A stretch of 64,000 nucleotides of DNA from positions 1-64,000 of the forward strand of contig CAZSAT010000013.1 of NCBI GenBank assembly GCA_964604675.1. The letters are read 5' to 3'. Shown here one piece after another: positions 46,861 through 55,551 of the stretch. A program made the position numbers and the translations under genes. The stretch comes from CAZSAT01 sp964604675 (GTDB lineage Bacteria; Myxococcota_A; UBA796; CAJQPC01). Numbering within the stretch: position 1 is the stretch's first letter; each line of letters starts with the position of its first letter. The notes below the pieces were generated by a model, which saw only the letters and a list, made by a program, of their open reading frames with translations, was not told the DNA's origin and did not search any database.

Positions 46861-48720
46861 TCAGCGCAGATCGACGGCGATGACGCGCACCTCGTAGGCG
46901 TAGCGCTCGACCCAGGGCACGCCGAGCAGCAGCCGGCGCGGCAGCTCGGTGAGCAACAGCGGCAGCTGCACGAAGGGGCGTTCCTCCTCGAAGCGCAGCT
47001 CGCCGTAGTCGCGGCCGAAGGCCTCGAGGTGGGAGGGGCCCGGGCGGTAGATCGTGGCGCGGTAGTCTTCGGGTCGGTTCGGCCCGCCGGGCACGACGGG
47101 CGTGAACAGCCCGGCCTCGCGCCGGGTCCAGCTCAGATCGCCGATCAGCGCCGCGTTGGCGCGGTCGTCCATGCGTGACCGAGGGGTGAGCCAGTAGATC
47201 CAGGTGTCGCCGGCGTGGCCGGTCAAGAGCGGCGGGGGCTCGTCGTCCGGCCAGATCCAGCCGGCGGCGTTGTACTGCGTGGTGGGCAGCCAGGCGGGCA
47301 CGTGCAGGTAGTGCGCCTCGAGCGCGTCGCGCGCTCCCGCGGTGATCAGCGCGTGCGGGTCCAGCCACTCCACGTAGTGGTTGAAGAGCAGCACGTCGCC
47401 GGACAGGGCCTCCTCGGCGAGGGCTTGCTTGCCCGCGAGGTCCGCGCCCATGCGCGCCCGCCAGTCGAGGGTGTAGTTCAGGCCGTTCGCGACCACCCAC
47501 CAGGCCATGGCGACGACGAGCGCGAGCGCTCCATGGCGCGCGGGGCTGCCCAGGAGCCGCTGGCCCGCGTGCAGGGCCACGCCGTGGAGCAGGGGCGCGA
47601 GCGCGATGAAGATCCGCGAGGCCATGTCCTCGCGAGCGGAAGGGGCCATCAGCCCGGCGAGCGACAGCGCCAGGAGCACCAGCCCGACGGTGAGTGCGGC
47701 CAGCTGGGGACCGCCGGTCCGGCGCTCTCCACGACGACCCGCCAGCGCGGTCAGGCCGACCAGCAAGAGCAGGACGAAGCCCGCACCCGCGAGCCGTGGG
47801 CTGAGGTAGATCGCCTCGTAGTGGCTGTAGTAGACGACCAACGGGGAGGCGACCAGGCCGGCCAGCAGCAGCACGGGCACCACCGCTGCGACCCGACCGA
47901 GGCGCAGCGCCGCGGCGCTCACCAGGAGGCACGCCCCCGGCGGGGAGAGCAGGTAGACCAGCTGCACGAGGTTGTTCTCGACCAGGGGCAGCTTCTGCGC
48001 CCAGCTGCTGTCGGCCACCTCGGTGGTGGGTGCGAGCAGGAGCGGCGTGAACAGCGCGATCCAGAAGCCGAGGCACGCCACGGTCACCACCACCTGCCGG
48101 CCGAGGCTGCCCTTGTCGCGGTCCTTCAGGGCGACGAGCACGCCGGCTCCCAGGAAGCCGAACAGGACCAGCGCCGACGCCTCCTTCAGCATCAGAGGCA
48201 CGGCCAGCGCGGCCACCAGGGCTGCGGTGCGTGGGCCCGTGAGCGGACGGCGGGCGATCAGCAGGCTCGATGCGAAGAGCGTGGCGGCACCGGCGAGCAT
48301 GTCGAGCTCCGGCACGTACCAGGCCTGGAAGAGAGCGGGCGCGATCATCATCGAGCTGCAGGCGGCCCAGGTGGCCACCCGCTCGAAGCCCGCGGCCCGC
48401 AGCCAGGCGCGGCCCGCCAGGCCGAAGGCGCCCAGCTCGACGGTGGCCCGGATCAGCTCGTAGAGGGCGGGTGGGTCGGTGTGGGAACCCCAGAGCGCCA
48501 CGTGCGTCTTCAAGAGCACGACGGAGAGCGGGCGGAGGGCCCAGGCCTCGATCGGCCAGGGCATCCAGAGCGGGCGGTACCAGTCGGCCCAGGGGACCTG
48601 CTCGGCCAGCTCCAGCACCCGGTGGGTGACGTTGTCGGCCTTGGGGACCACGCCGGCCGCGGCGAGCACGAGCGCGAGCACGAGCACGACCCAGGGGCCG
48701 GCCGGGCGAAGGCCCTTCAC
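46861..48720 (-). CDS. polytopic membrane protein, GT-C-like
   Basis: A 619-aa protein. GTG 48718-48720 overlaps the upstream stop (GTGA). About 11-12 membrane helices, mostly Leu/Val/Ala-rich (VVLVLALVLAAAGVV at 11-25; VVVTVACLGFWIALFTPLLL; FVLLLLVGLTALAG; LALVVAMAWWVVANGL), then a C-terminal soluble domain of about 190 residues. An early loop carries DNVTHRVLELAEQVPWADWYRP, the kind of acidic first loop seen in GT-C glycosyltransferases, but no DxD motif is clear. Likely role (inference): a lipid-linked glycan transferase or a flippase-like partner. Coupled to the BatD-like protein at 48717-49625. Confidence 0.75.
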   Translation of the reverse strand: MKGLRPAGPWVVLVLALVLAAAGVVPKADNVTHRVLELAEQVPWADWYRPLWMPWPIEAWALRPLSVVLLKTHVALWGSHTDPPALYELIRATVELGAFGLAGRAWLRAAGFERVATWAACSSMMIAPALFQAWYVPELDMLAGAATLFASSLLIARRPLTGPRTAALVAALAVPLMLKEASALVLFGFLGAGVLVALKDRDKGSLGRQVVVTVACLGFWIALFTPLLLAPTTEVADSSWAQKLPLVENNLVQLVYLLSPPGACLLVSAAALRLGRVAAVVPVLLLAGLVASPLVVYYSHYEAIYLSPRLAGAGFVLLLLVGLTALAGRRGERRTGGPQLAALTVGLVLLALSLAGLMAPSAREDMASRIFIALAPLLHGVALHAGQRLLGSPARHGALALVVAMAWWVVANGLNYTLDWRARMGADLAGKQALAEEALSGDVLLFNHYVEWLDPHALITAGARDALEAHYLHVPAWLPTTQYNAAGWIWPDDEPPPLLTGHAGDTWIYWLTPRSRMDDRANAALIGDLSWTRREAGLFTPVVPGGPNRPEDYRATIYRPGPSHLEAFGRDYGELRFEEERPFVQLPLLLTELPRRLLLGVPWVERYAYEVRVIAVDLR

Positions 48721-49625
48721 GCGCTGGCTGCGACCACCAGGCAGCCCACGCGCTCGGGCAGGTCCTCACCAAGCCGCACGAGCGAGGGGTCGTCGAGGCC
48801 GCCCACCACGAGCACCGCGAGCGGCCGCCCGGGACCGCGGACCAGGCCCTCGGCGGTGTGGGCGATGTGCTGCGTGCGCAGGGAGTGGGTGCGGTAGACC
48901 GGGCCGCCCTGCACGCGCGGAAGCTCCGCGGTCGTGGGGGCGGCGAGGAGCACGCGGTGGGTGCGGGTGAGCGCGGTGAGCAGGGTGGCCGGGTCGGCCG
49001 CGGCGCGCTGCACGCCCGGGCGAAGCGCCACGCCGAGGCTCGCGCTCGGCTCGGCCACCAGATCGTCGGGGAGCTCCGCGGGGCCCCCGTCGCGGCCGCG
49101 CCACCACAGCCCGGCGACGCCGAACAGGGCCAGCACGCCCACGGCCACCACCGCGTAGAGGGTGGTGTCGGGCTCGTCGGACGGGGCGGGCGCGGTGGTG
49201 GTGGCGGCCGGGGCGGTTCCCGGTGTGTCGCCGGGCGCGTTGAGGGTGGGCGCGGCGCCGGACCCGACCGCCTCGGTCTCCACAGTGAACAGGTCGCCGT
49301 AGATGTTGACGATCAGGTCGCGCGCCTTGCCGTCGGCCGGCCAGGCCGCGGCGCCGACCTCGTGCACCTCGTCGCCCACCGTCACGGTCAGGTCGAAGCT
49401 GTCGCCCTCGATGATGGCGAAGCCCGAGTGCCGCCCGTCTTCCGCCGCCACGTCGGGGCTCTCGCCGTCGTCGTGCAGGTCGAGCACGGTCTGCACGCCC
49501 TGGTTGTCGAAGGTCAGGCTCACGGGACCGGTCACCTGCTCTCCGTCGAAGACGACCTGGGCCACGAGGCCCACACCTGCGTGGGCGGACGGCGAGAGGG
49601 CGGCGAACAAGATCCAGGGGCTCAC
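48717..49625 (-). CDS. 302-aa exported, single-span membrane protein
   Basis: GTG 49623-49625 opens MSPWILFAALSPSAHAG, a signal peptide. Residues 20-115 form a beta-sandwich (VSLTFDNQGVQTVLDLHDDG; HSGFAIIEGDSFDLTVTVGD). A Pro/Thr-rich linker leads to one membrane helix (about 157-175, LYAVVAVGVLALFGVAGLWW), and a 130-residue cytoplasmic tail rich in VLLAAPTTAEL- and LAVLVVGGLDDPSLVRL-type strands that looks like a small Rossmann-type domain. The general plan (outer beta domain, TM, inner domain) is like BatD-type proteins, though no direct motif supports that. First gene of the operon with 46861-48720. Confidence 0.75.
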   Translation of the reverse strand: MSPWILFAALSPSAHAGVGLVAQVVFDGEQVTGPVSLTFDNQGVQTVLDLHDDGESPDVAAEDGRHSGFAIIEGDSFDLTVTVGDEVHEVGAAAWPADGKARDLIVNIYGDLFTVETEAVGSGAAPTLNAPGDTPGTAPAATTTAPAPSDEPDTTLYAVVAVGVLALFGVAGLWWRGRDGGPAELPDDLVAEPSASLGVALRPGVQRAAADPATLLTALTRTHRVLLAAPTTAELPRVQGGPVYRTHSLRTQHIAHTAEGLVRGPGRPLAVLVVGGLDDPSLVRLGEDLPERVGCLVVAASA

Positions 49626-49747
49626 GGGCCGATGGTACCGCGTCGGCCGTGGCGGCGTCGGCGAGCTCCCTGCCAGCGAGGAGCGGGTGGCGGCAGGTGC
49701 CGGTGGCGGGGTGGTACCGTGAAGCCACCCTGCCACGGTGGAGGAAG

Positions 49748-50839
49748 GTGAGCCGGAGAGACCGCCGTCGTCGCCGCCGGGCACGAGGAGCGCGTCGTCG
49801 GCCGCGCAGCTCGTGGGTCAAGGCCCTGTTCGCGCTCGTGCCGCTGATGGTGCTGGTGGCGGTCGCGGAAGCAGGTGCGCGGCTGTGGGCGCCTCCGGTC
49901 GAGGAGGTGCTCTTCGAGGGCCGCGAGGGGGTGCTCATGCGCAGCCACCCCACCCGGATGTGGGCGCTCCGACCCGGTCGGGTCAGCGGCTTCGGCGTGC
50001 GCTACGACGTCGACGAGCAGGGGCTTCGTGCGGGGGCGCTCGGCGCCTCGCCGAGGATCCTGACACTCGGCGACTCGAGCATCTTCGGGCATGGCGTGAG
50101 CGAGGACGGCACGCTGCACAGCCACCTGCAGGCGGCGCTCGGAGCCCACGGCGTGACGAGCACGGTCCGCACCGTCGGGGTGCCCGGGTACTCCACCGAG
50201 CAGACCCTGCTCTTGATGGACGAGCTGGGGTGGTCCCTGGAGCCGGACCTGCTGGTGATCGGCAACCTCTGGAGCGACAGCAACGTGGACGGCTTCGTGG
50301 ACGCCGTGTGGCTGGAGCAGCTGGGCTCGCTGCCTCAGAGGGTGGAGAACGCGCTGAGCGTGAGCCGTCTCTGGACGCTCTTGCGCTCGAAGCCCGAGGA
50401 GCACCACCTGCGCATCGGGTGGATCCGGGACCCGGACCTCGAGGGGCATCGACGGGTGCCGCTGAGCTCCTACGGGCGGAACCTGGACCGGCTCGTGCGG
50501 GAGGGCGCGTCCCGGGGGGTCGGGTCGGTGTTCCTGGCGCCGTGCAACGCGGGCAGGCTGCGCGGCGAGGCGGCGCAGTGGGACGTGTACTTCGACGCGA
50601 TGGACCGCGTGGCGGCCCACCACCGTCTGCCGCGGGTCGACGGCTGCAGCGTTCTGCAGGCCGCCGGCGTGGCCGAGGCCGAGGCCTTCTCCGACAGCTT
50701 GCACCCCACGAGCCTGGTGAACGGGCTGTACGCGGCGGCGCTGGCCGACGCTCTGGTGACGGCGGGGTGGCCGGCCGAGCGGTTGGTGTCGGAGGCGGGT
50801 GCCTTCGAGGGAGACCTGGTCGATCCGTGGTGGGAGTAG
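49748..50839 (+). CDS. SGNH/GDSL hydrolase, membrane-anchored
   Basis: A 363-aa protein; GTG 49748 with GGAGG 3-4 nt upstream; the frame also opens at an earlier ATG without a Shine-Dalgarno. An extremely Arg-rich start (MSRRDRRRRRRARGARRRPR) precedes a membrane helix (about 26-40). SGNH blocks: ILTLGDSSIFGHG (Ser110, block I), VGVPGYSTEQ (block II Gly), VIGNLWSDSN (block III Asn173) and FSDSLHPTS (Asp316, His319, block V). All four catalytic positions are present. Family knowledge: extracytoplasmic esterase or acyl-transfer enzyme. It is divergent from 48717-49625 and convergent with the DUF4157 gene (15 bp). Confidence 0.88.
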   Translation: MSRRDRRRRRRARGARRRPRSSWVKALFALVPLMVLVAVAEAGARLWAPPVEEVLFEGREGVLMRSHPTRMWALRPGRVSGFGVRYDVDEQGLRAGALGASPRILTLGDSSIFGHGVSEDGTLHSHLQAALGAHGVTSTVRTVGVPGYSTEQTLLLMDELGWSLEPDLLVIGNLWSDSNVDGFVDAVWLEQLGSLPQRVENALSVSRLWTLLRSKPEEHHLRIGWIRDPDLEGHRRVPLSSYGRNLDRLVREGASRGVGSVFLAPCNAGRLRGEAAQWDVYFDAMDRVAAHHRLPRVDGCSVLQAAGVAEAEAFSDSLHPTSLVNGLYAAALADALVTAGWPAERLVSEAGAFEGDLVDPWWE

Positions 50840-50854
50840 GGCCGCCGGGTCGGG

Positions 50855-52198
50855 TCAGCCCCCCAGCTTGCCCTCGACGGCGCGAACGCCCCGGATGGTG
50901 GCGGTGACCAGCTTCGGATCCCGGGGTTGCAGCTCGGGGTCTTCGGCGTGCCCGCCCGACTGCATGCGCGACACGAGGGCGCGGAGGCGGGACAGGAGCG
51001 CGGCGCGGTCCACGGGGAGGGGCATGACGCGCCGGATGTCGGTGGCGCCGAGGGCCTGGAGCCGGCTCGCGAGGGCTCGGAGGTTGTCGTCGAGCGCAGG
51101 CGGGGTGGTGGCCTCGAGCACGCCCAGCAGGCGCTGGGTCTCGGCGAGGGCTTCTTCCGCCGCGGCGCGGTCGGCGGCGAGCTCGTCCCGGCGCTCCACC
51201 TCGGTGACGTTGTCGCCGAAGGCCCGCGCCACGCGTCCCGACCACTTCAGGGCCTCCTTGGCGCGCTCCCGCGCCAGCTTGCGGCTCTCGCGGTCCTCGA
51301 ACTCCGCGCGGCTGATGAGCTGGTAGGTCTCGGAGATGGCGTCCTTCACGGGCTTGAAGGCATCGCGCAGGCGGGCGAGCTCCTCGGAGGAGATCTCCTT
51401 CTGGTCGAGGCCGCGGATCGCGTCGCGGTTCCGCTTCAGGGCGCTGGTGACGCTGATCAGCCTGATCGAGGCGCCCCAGGCGTCGCCGCCGCGCGCCTTC
51501 TCCGCAGCCGCCTGGGCGCGAGGCAGCAGGCTGGCGAGGAACCGCTCGACCCCGCCCACCTTGGCTTCGCCGCTCTCGGAGGTCTGCTGGTCGGTCTCGC
51601 GCGGTGGATCGGACTCCTCGAGCTGCACACCGGTGCCGCCGCTGCCGGCGAAGGCGTTCAGCAGGCCCTCCGCGCTCTGGCCGGACACGACCTTGTCGGC
51701 CACCGCGTCGGCGTGGCGCTCGTAGCGGTCGCCTGCCCGACCGACCCCGCCCAGCAGCTGCACGCCGCTGCGTTGCTGCACGACGTGGGCCGCCTCGTGC
51801 GCGGCCGTGTGCAGGTCCGGCCGGCTCGAGAACGCCACGTGGTCCCCGGTGGCAAAGGCTTCGGCGCCCAGGCTGGCGCTGGCCTTCGCCGCCGCGCCGC
51901 CCACGTGGGCCTGGATGCTGCCGACGTCGTGGCGGCCGAAGCTGGACTGCACGGCCTCGCCGTGGGGCAGGGCGCCCCCGGCGCCCGCCACGCCTGCGGA
52001 GGCGATGGCCCCGGCCTGGCCGTCCAGGCCGCCCTGGCCGCCCAGCATCTGGATCACCGCGGCGTTGCCGAAGCTGCTCTGCATGGCGAACGCCGAGGCG
52101 GCCGCCGTGACCGGCGACGCGGCGACGCTGGTGGCTTCGTCGGCGGACGAGGAGCTCCCCGGTCCGAGCTGGGTTCCGCTTCGCTTCGACTTGCCCAA
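50855..52198 (-). CDS. eCIS-core (DUF4157) protein, TTG start
   Basis: A 447-aa protein. The first codon is TTG (52196-52198), preceded by GGGAAGGGAACC, a good Shine-Dalgarno; no ATG or GTG lies nearby in frame. Residues 1-85: Ser/Ala/Gly-rich. DUF4157 at about 88-170: FGRHDVGSIQAHVGGAAAKA, AFATGDHVAF, then LHTAAHEAAHVVQQRSG with HEAAH (134-138) and a downstream YERHADAVADKV. Residues 200-447 are helical and coiled-coil rich (LRDAFKPVKDAISETYQLIS; RRDELAADRAAAEEALAETQ). Family knowledge: eCIS-associated metallopeptidase-like domain, often fused to toxin or structural parts. It is 13.6 kb from the other DUF4157 gene, without tail genes. Confidence 0.88.
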   Translation of the reverse strand: MGKSKRSGTQLGPGSSSSADEATSVAASPVTAAASAFAMQSSFGNAAVIQMLGGQGGLDGQAGAIASAGVAGAGGALPHGEAVQSSFGRHDVGSIQAHVGGAAAKASASLGAEAFATGDHVAFSSRPDLHTAAHEAAHVVQQRSGVQLLGGVGRAGDRYERHADAVADKVVSGQSAEGLLNAFAGSGGTGVQLEESDPPRETDQQTSESGEAKVGGVERFLASLLPRAQAAAEKARGGDAWGASIRLISVTSALKRNRDAIRGLDQKEISSEELARLRDAFKPVKDAISETYQLISRAEFEDRESRKLARERAKEALKWSGRVARAFGDNVTEVERRDELAADRAAAEEALAETQRLLGVLEATTPPALDDNLRALASRLQALGATDIRRVMPLPVDRAALLSRLRALVSRMQSGGHAEDPELQPRDPKLVTATIRGVRAVEGKLGG

Positions 52199-52243
52199 GG
52201 TTCCCTTCCCGGAGCACTGTAGCTCGGCTCCGCGGTCGACGCC

Positions 52244-52267
52244 GGAACGGAGACCACCGACGTCGTC
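52244..52267 (+). promoter_or_regulatory. candidate ECF promoter GGAAC-N15-CGTC
   Basis: GGAAC at 52244-52248, 15 nt, CGTC at 52264-52267, near the general ECF consensus; 48 nt before the start of the SGNH-HTTM operon at 52315. An inverted repeat CCACCG/CGGTGG (52254-52259/52271-52276) overlaps it. Confidence 0.35.
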
Positions 52268-52314
52268 GAGCGGTGGACTGAAGGCTGTGGCACGCTCCTT
52301 GCTGCACGAGGAGC

Positions 52315-53514
52315 GTGCTTCCCCCCGCCTCGCTTCGGGATCTCCTGCGTCCCTTGCTCGCCTTCCTGGTCTTCGGGGGCATGGCGGTGGTGGGCGTGGA
52401 GGTCTGGCTCGACCGCTTCGCGTGGCCCGTGGACCCCGGCTGGTACCACCTCGAGGAGACGGAGGACCGGTTCAGCCTCCACGTGCAGCACTACCGCTAC
52501 GTGGACCACCCTCGCGAGACCGATCGGACCCGCTTGATCTTCGTCGGAGGCTCGACCACCTTCGGCTTCCCGGAGCGGCCCGCCGGCCACACGGCGCTCG
52601 GGCGACCCCGTCATGGCTACGTGGGCCTCCTCGCAGCGACCCTCGAGGCACGTTGGCCCGGCCGTTTCGAGGTGGTGAACCTCGGCATCAATGGCGGCGC
52701 GAGCGAAGACACCCTGCGCGTGCTGCGCCGCGCGATCGACTGGGACGTGCACGGGGTGGTCGTCTACGACGGGCACAACGAGTTCCTGTCCGCCGCGCGC
52801 CCGTTCCGGGCGTCGCTCTGGCGCTTCGCCGCGTACCGTCGCTTCGCCATGCTCTCCGGCGAGGTGAAGCAGGCGCCGGGCCCGGAAGCTCCACCGGCCT
52901 ATGGCACCTCGAAGCACCGGCGGGCCGTCGAGCAGCGCTTTGCGCGCAACCTGCGCCGCATCGTCGAGGTGGTCGGCGACACCCCTCTGGTGCTGAGCAC
53001 ACAGGCCAGCGACCTCTCGCTGGATCCGGCCTGGGACGCCGGGGGGAGCGACGCCCTCTTCGCGTCGGGGCGCTGGGTCGATGCGCGCGACGCCGACCCG
53101 TACCCCATGCGTGCCACGAGCCGTCTCGACGCGCTCATCGTCGAAGCCGCCGCCGCTGGGGGAGCCACGCTGGTCGAACCCGTCGTCGCGCCGGGCCCCG
53201 CGACCTTCTGGGACCAGGTGCACCCGCGGGGGAACGGCACCGTCGGCTTGGCGGAGGCTGTGCTCGGAGGGTTGGTCGCCGCAGGGCTCGTGCCGGAGTC
53301 CACGCCCGTGGTGGCTCGGCCCCTCACCCATGAGGAGCGGGTGGAAGCCACGGCCCGCGCCGCGCGCGGATGGCTCCAGCTCGCAAGGATTCGCCACCAC
53401 GATCCGGAGCTGCGCCTCGAGCGGCTGGACGGGTTGCTCCGCGAGCTCGAAGCGCTTGACGCCTCCCACCCGGAGCTCGCTCGGCTGCGCTCCGCCGCGT
53501 CGGCCCTGAGGTGA
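52315..53514 (+). CDS. SGNH hydrolase with GGS-type nucleophile block
   Basis: A 399-aa protein; GTG 52315 with GAGG 3 nt upstream. The N-terminal membrane helix (about 12-31, LLAFLVFGGMAVVGVEVW) anchors an outer domain. SGNH blocks: LIFVGGSTTFGFP (nucleophile Ser80 in GGS rather than GDS), NLGINGGAS (block II), YDGHNEF (GxN, Asn155) and FWDQVHPRG (Asp300, His303). The last 60 residues are helical. Its stop overlaps the next start (GTGA), so it forms an operon with the 123-aa protein and the HTTM protein. Inference: acyl-ester chemistry on an outer-envelope glycan or lipid with the HTTM partner. Confidence 0.88.
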   Translation: MLPPASLRDLLRPLLAFLVFGGMAVVGVEVWLDRFAWPVDPGWYHLEETEDRFSLHVQHYRYVDHPRETDRTRLIFVGGSTTFGFPERPAGHTALGRPRHGYVGLLAATLEARWPGRFEVVNLGINGGASEDTLRVLRRAIDWDVHGVVVYDGHNEFLSAARPFRASLWRFAAYRRFAMLSGEVKQAPGPEAPPAYGTSKHRRAVEQRFARNLRRIVEVVGDTPLVLSTQASDLSLDPAWDAGGSDALFASGRWVDARDADPYPMRATSRLDALIVEAAAAGGATLVEPVVAPGPATFWDQVHPRGNGTVGLAEAVLGGLVAAGLVPESTPVVARPLTHEERVEATARAARGWLQLARIRHHDPELRLERLDGLLRELEALDASHPELARLRSAASALR

Positions 53515-53882
53515 GCCCGACCCAGCGCGTGCTCGTGGCCCTCTTCGTGCTCGTGCAGCTCGCGCTCCCCATGAGCTACTACGTGGACGACGACCCCTTC
53601 GACGAGCGCTTTGCGTGGCGCATGTTCTCGCCGCAGCGCATGGTCCGATGCGCGGTCGAGCTTCGGGACGGGGCCAGCGGTGAGCGCCTCGATCCCGACG
53701 AGCCCCTGCCGTCGCCCTGGGTGACGTGGCTGGAGCGTGGGCACGGCGACGTGGCCCGGGCCTGGGCCCTTCACGCGTGCGAGGAGGAGGGCTTCTCGTC
53801 GCTGCATGGCCAGCTGACCTGCCGCATGCCGGACGGCGAGGTGGTCGTGCCGCTCCGCCTGGACGAGGAGCTGTGCCCGTGA
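53511..53882 (+). CDS. small membrane partner of the HTTM protein
   Basis: A 123-aa protein; GTG overlaps the upstream stop (GTGA at 53511-53514), and its own stop overlaps the next start the same way. One N-terminal membrane helix (about 7-24, VLVALFVLVQLALPMSYY), then DDPFDERFAWRMFSPQRMVR, a motif style found beside or within HTTM/gamma-carboxylase-like proteins, and a small soluble domain with three Cys (MVRCAVEL, LHACEEE, LTCRMPDG). No known enzyme motif. The tight coupling on both sides implies a stoichiometric partner of 53879-55171. Confidence 0.82.
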   Translation: MSPTQRVLVALFVLVQLALPMSYYVDDDPFDERFAWRMFSPQRMVRCAVELRDGASGERLDPDEPLPSPWVTWLERGHGDVARAWALHACEEEGFSSLHGQLTCRMPDGEVVVPLRLDEELCP

Positions 53883-55171
53883 GCTTGGACGCGCTGTTCC
53901 TGCGGGAGATGGAGCGCGGGAGGCTGCGCGCCCTGCGCGTGTTCGTCTTCGGGTTGCTCGGTCTCGACTGCCTCGTGTTGATGACCGCCCACAGCTGGCG
54001 AGCGGGTGCCGGGAACTGGAACCTGGCCCACGTCTCGGTGCTGGACCTGCTGCCCGTGCCCGACGCGGGCGTGCACGCCGCCATCTACCTGACCTGTGGC
54101 TTCCTGGCTCTGGCCGTGGCCGCGGGCGCGGCCGGACGGCGGGCGGTCGCCACGCTGACCGTGCTCTACGGCTACGCGTACTTCTCGAGCCGGAGCGATG
54201 GCTACCAGCACCACTACCTGATCGCCTGGTTGCTGCTGCTGTGTTGCGCCGTGCCATGGGGAACGAAGAGCGAGCGCGTGCGCTCGTGGGGCATCGGCTT
54301 GTTGTACGCGCAGATCTCCATCGTGTACTTGTTCACGGCCATCACGAAGCTGGACCACTGGTGGCTCAACGGGTGGGCCCTGCAGCGGCAGATCCAGCGG
54401 GACGGCCTGCGGGAGCTGTTGGCTGCCACGGGCACCCTCACCGGGCTCAGCGAGGCCAGCGTGTACTCGCTGCTCGCCTGGTCGGTGATGCTCTGGCAGG
54501 CCAGCGTGGCGCCTGCGTTCCTCTGGCCCCGCCTGCGCCCCTGGGCTTGCGCGACCGGCCCCCTCTTCCACGGCATGGTCGAGGTGGTGGGGCTCGAGAT
54601 CCGGTGGTTCAGCTGGTACATGATCGCGCTCTACTACCTGCTGCTCTTCCCCGAGCGCTGGTACGCGGCCCTCGCCCGACCCATCGCTCGGCGGCTGCCC
54701 ACGTGGCCGGAGCCTCCGGGTTGGCCCCGCTGGACCCTCGTGCCGCTCGCGGTCGCCGCGGGCCTGGCCGTCTCCACCACCGACTTTCCCCGCCCGCTGG
54801 TGGCGGCGGGGCTGGTGGCTGGGAGCGTGCTCCTGTGGCGCCGCAGCAGCGGGTGGGTGGTGGGCGGCACCCTCGTGGCCGCGGTGGCGACCGCCCAGGT
54901 GCCCCGACACACCGACGCGGCCTACGACTTCTACCGCTTCCAGGGCGGCGACGCGGTGGCGCGCAAGGACGATGCGCTGGCGGTCCAGGCCTACGCGGCT
55001 GCGGTGGCCGTTCGTCCTGGCGCCGACTCCCGCCATCGGAAGCTGGCGGAGGCCCTCGAGCGCCTCGACCGCCGGGACGAGGCCTGTGCGCTGTTCGGAC
55101 GGGCGTTGGCTCTGCGCCCGGGGGACCGCCGCGCCGCGGAGGGATCGAGACGCTGCCAGGACGACGACTGA
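53879..55171 (+). CDS. HTTM-domain membrane protein with C-terminal TPRs
   Basis: A 430-aa protein; GTG start overlapping the upstream stop. Residues about 15-340 contain eight or so membrane helices in the HTTM (horizontally transferred transmembrane, vitamin-K gamma-carboxylase-like) pattern: RVFVFGLLGLDCLVLMTAH, GYQHHYLIAWLLLLCCAVPW, SIVYLFTAITKLDHWWLNGW, GPLFHGMVEVVGLEIRWFSW. From about 345 two TPR-like helical hairpins (DALAVQAYAAAVAVRPGADS; CALFGRALALRPGDRRAAEG) form a soluble tail. Family knowledge: HTTM proteins act near the membrane on lipids or peptides, and their bacterial roles are unsettled. Fusion to TPRs is unusual in my experience. Confidence 0.85.
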   Translation: MSLDALFLREMERGRLRALRVFVFGLLGLDCLVLMTAHSWRAGAGNWNLAHVSVLDLLPVPDAGVHAAIYLTCGFLALAVAAGAAGRRAVATLTVLYGYAYFSSRSDGYQHHYLIAWLLLLCCAVPWGTKSERVRSWGIGLLYAQISIVYLFTAITKLDHWWLNGWALQRQIQRDGLRELLAATGTLTGLSEASVYSLLAWSVMLWQASVAPAFLWPRLRPWACATGPLFHGMVEVVGLEIRWFSWYMIALYYLLLFPERWYAALARPIARRLPTWPEPPGWPRWTLVPLAVAAGLAVSTTDFPRPLVAAGLVAGSVLLWRRSSGWVVGGTLVAAVATAQVPRHTDAAYDFYRFQGGDAVARKDDALAVQAYAAAVAVRPGADSRHRKLAEALERLDRRDEACALFGRALALRPGDRRAAEGSRRCQDDD

Positions 55172-55263
55172 CAATGGCTCCGATCGCTGACCTGGGTCAG
55201 ATGGGGAGCGGTCCCTGTGGCGTCGATCGCCCAGACGGCCCGTCGACGCGGGATTCTCGGGGC

Positions 55264-55551
55264 ATGGATGCCCGGCACCTCCTCCACCAGCTCAGCACGG
55301 ACCCGCGGCTCGCGGAAGCCTTCTTCAGCGACCGGGAGGCCTGGCTCGTCCAGCTGCCGGAGGAAGACCGCGACCCGCTGCGGCGCCTGGACCGTGAAGG
55401 GCTGGCGTACCTGGCCGACGGCATGCTCGAGGAGCCGCCGGTGGCGCCGGAACACGGCGACCGCACACCGGCCTGGCTGCAGCTGGTGATCGTGGCGTGG
55501 AGCTGCGTGGTCTTCGTGGCCTTCTGGCTGATCTTCGGCGGGCCCCGATGA
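55264..55551 (+). CDS. 95-aa single-span membrane protein, ferredoxin operon
   Basis: ATG 55264 chosen; an ATG at 55174, 3 nt past the HTTM stop, is in frame but would add an unlikely 30-residue leader. The N-terminus MDARHLLHQLSTDPRLAEAFF is helical and acidic, with no signal; a C-terminal tail anchor (about 73-90, LQLVIVAWSCVVFVAFWLIF) places the soluble part in the cytoplasm. The stop overlaps the ATG of the ferredoxin gene (ATGA). Not recognised. Probably an assembly or regulatory subunit for the membrane ferredoxin. Confidence 0.75.
   Translation: MDARHLLHQLSTDPRLAEAFFSDREAWLVQLPEEDRDPLRRLDREGLAYLADGMLEEPPVAPEHGDRTPAWLQLVIVAWSCVVFVAFWLIFGGPR

Noticed and set aside
33364..52198. A complete contractile injection system.
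   Set aside because: Only two DUF4157 proteins are present; no sheath, tube, baseplate or AAA gene is seen.
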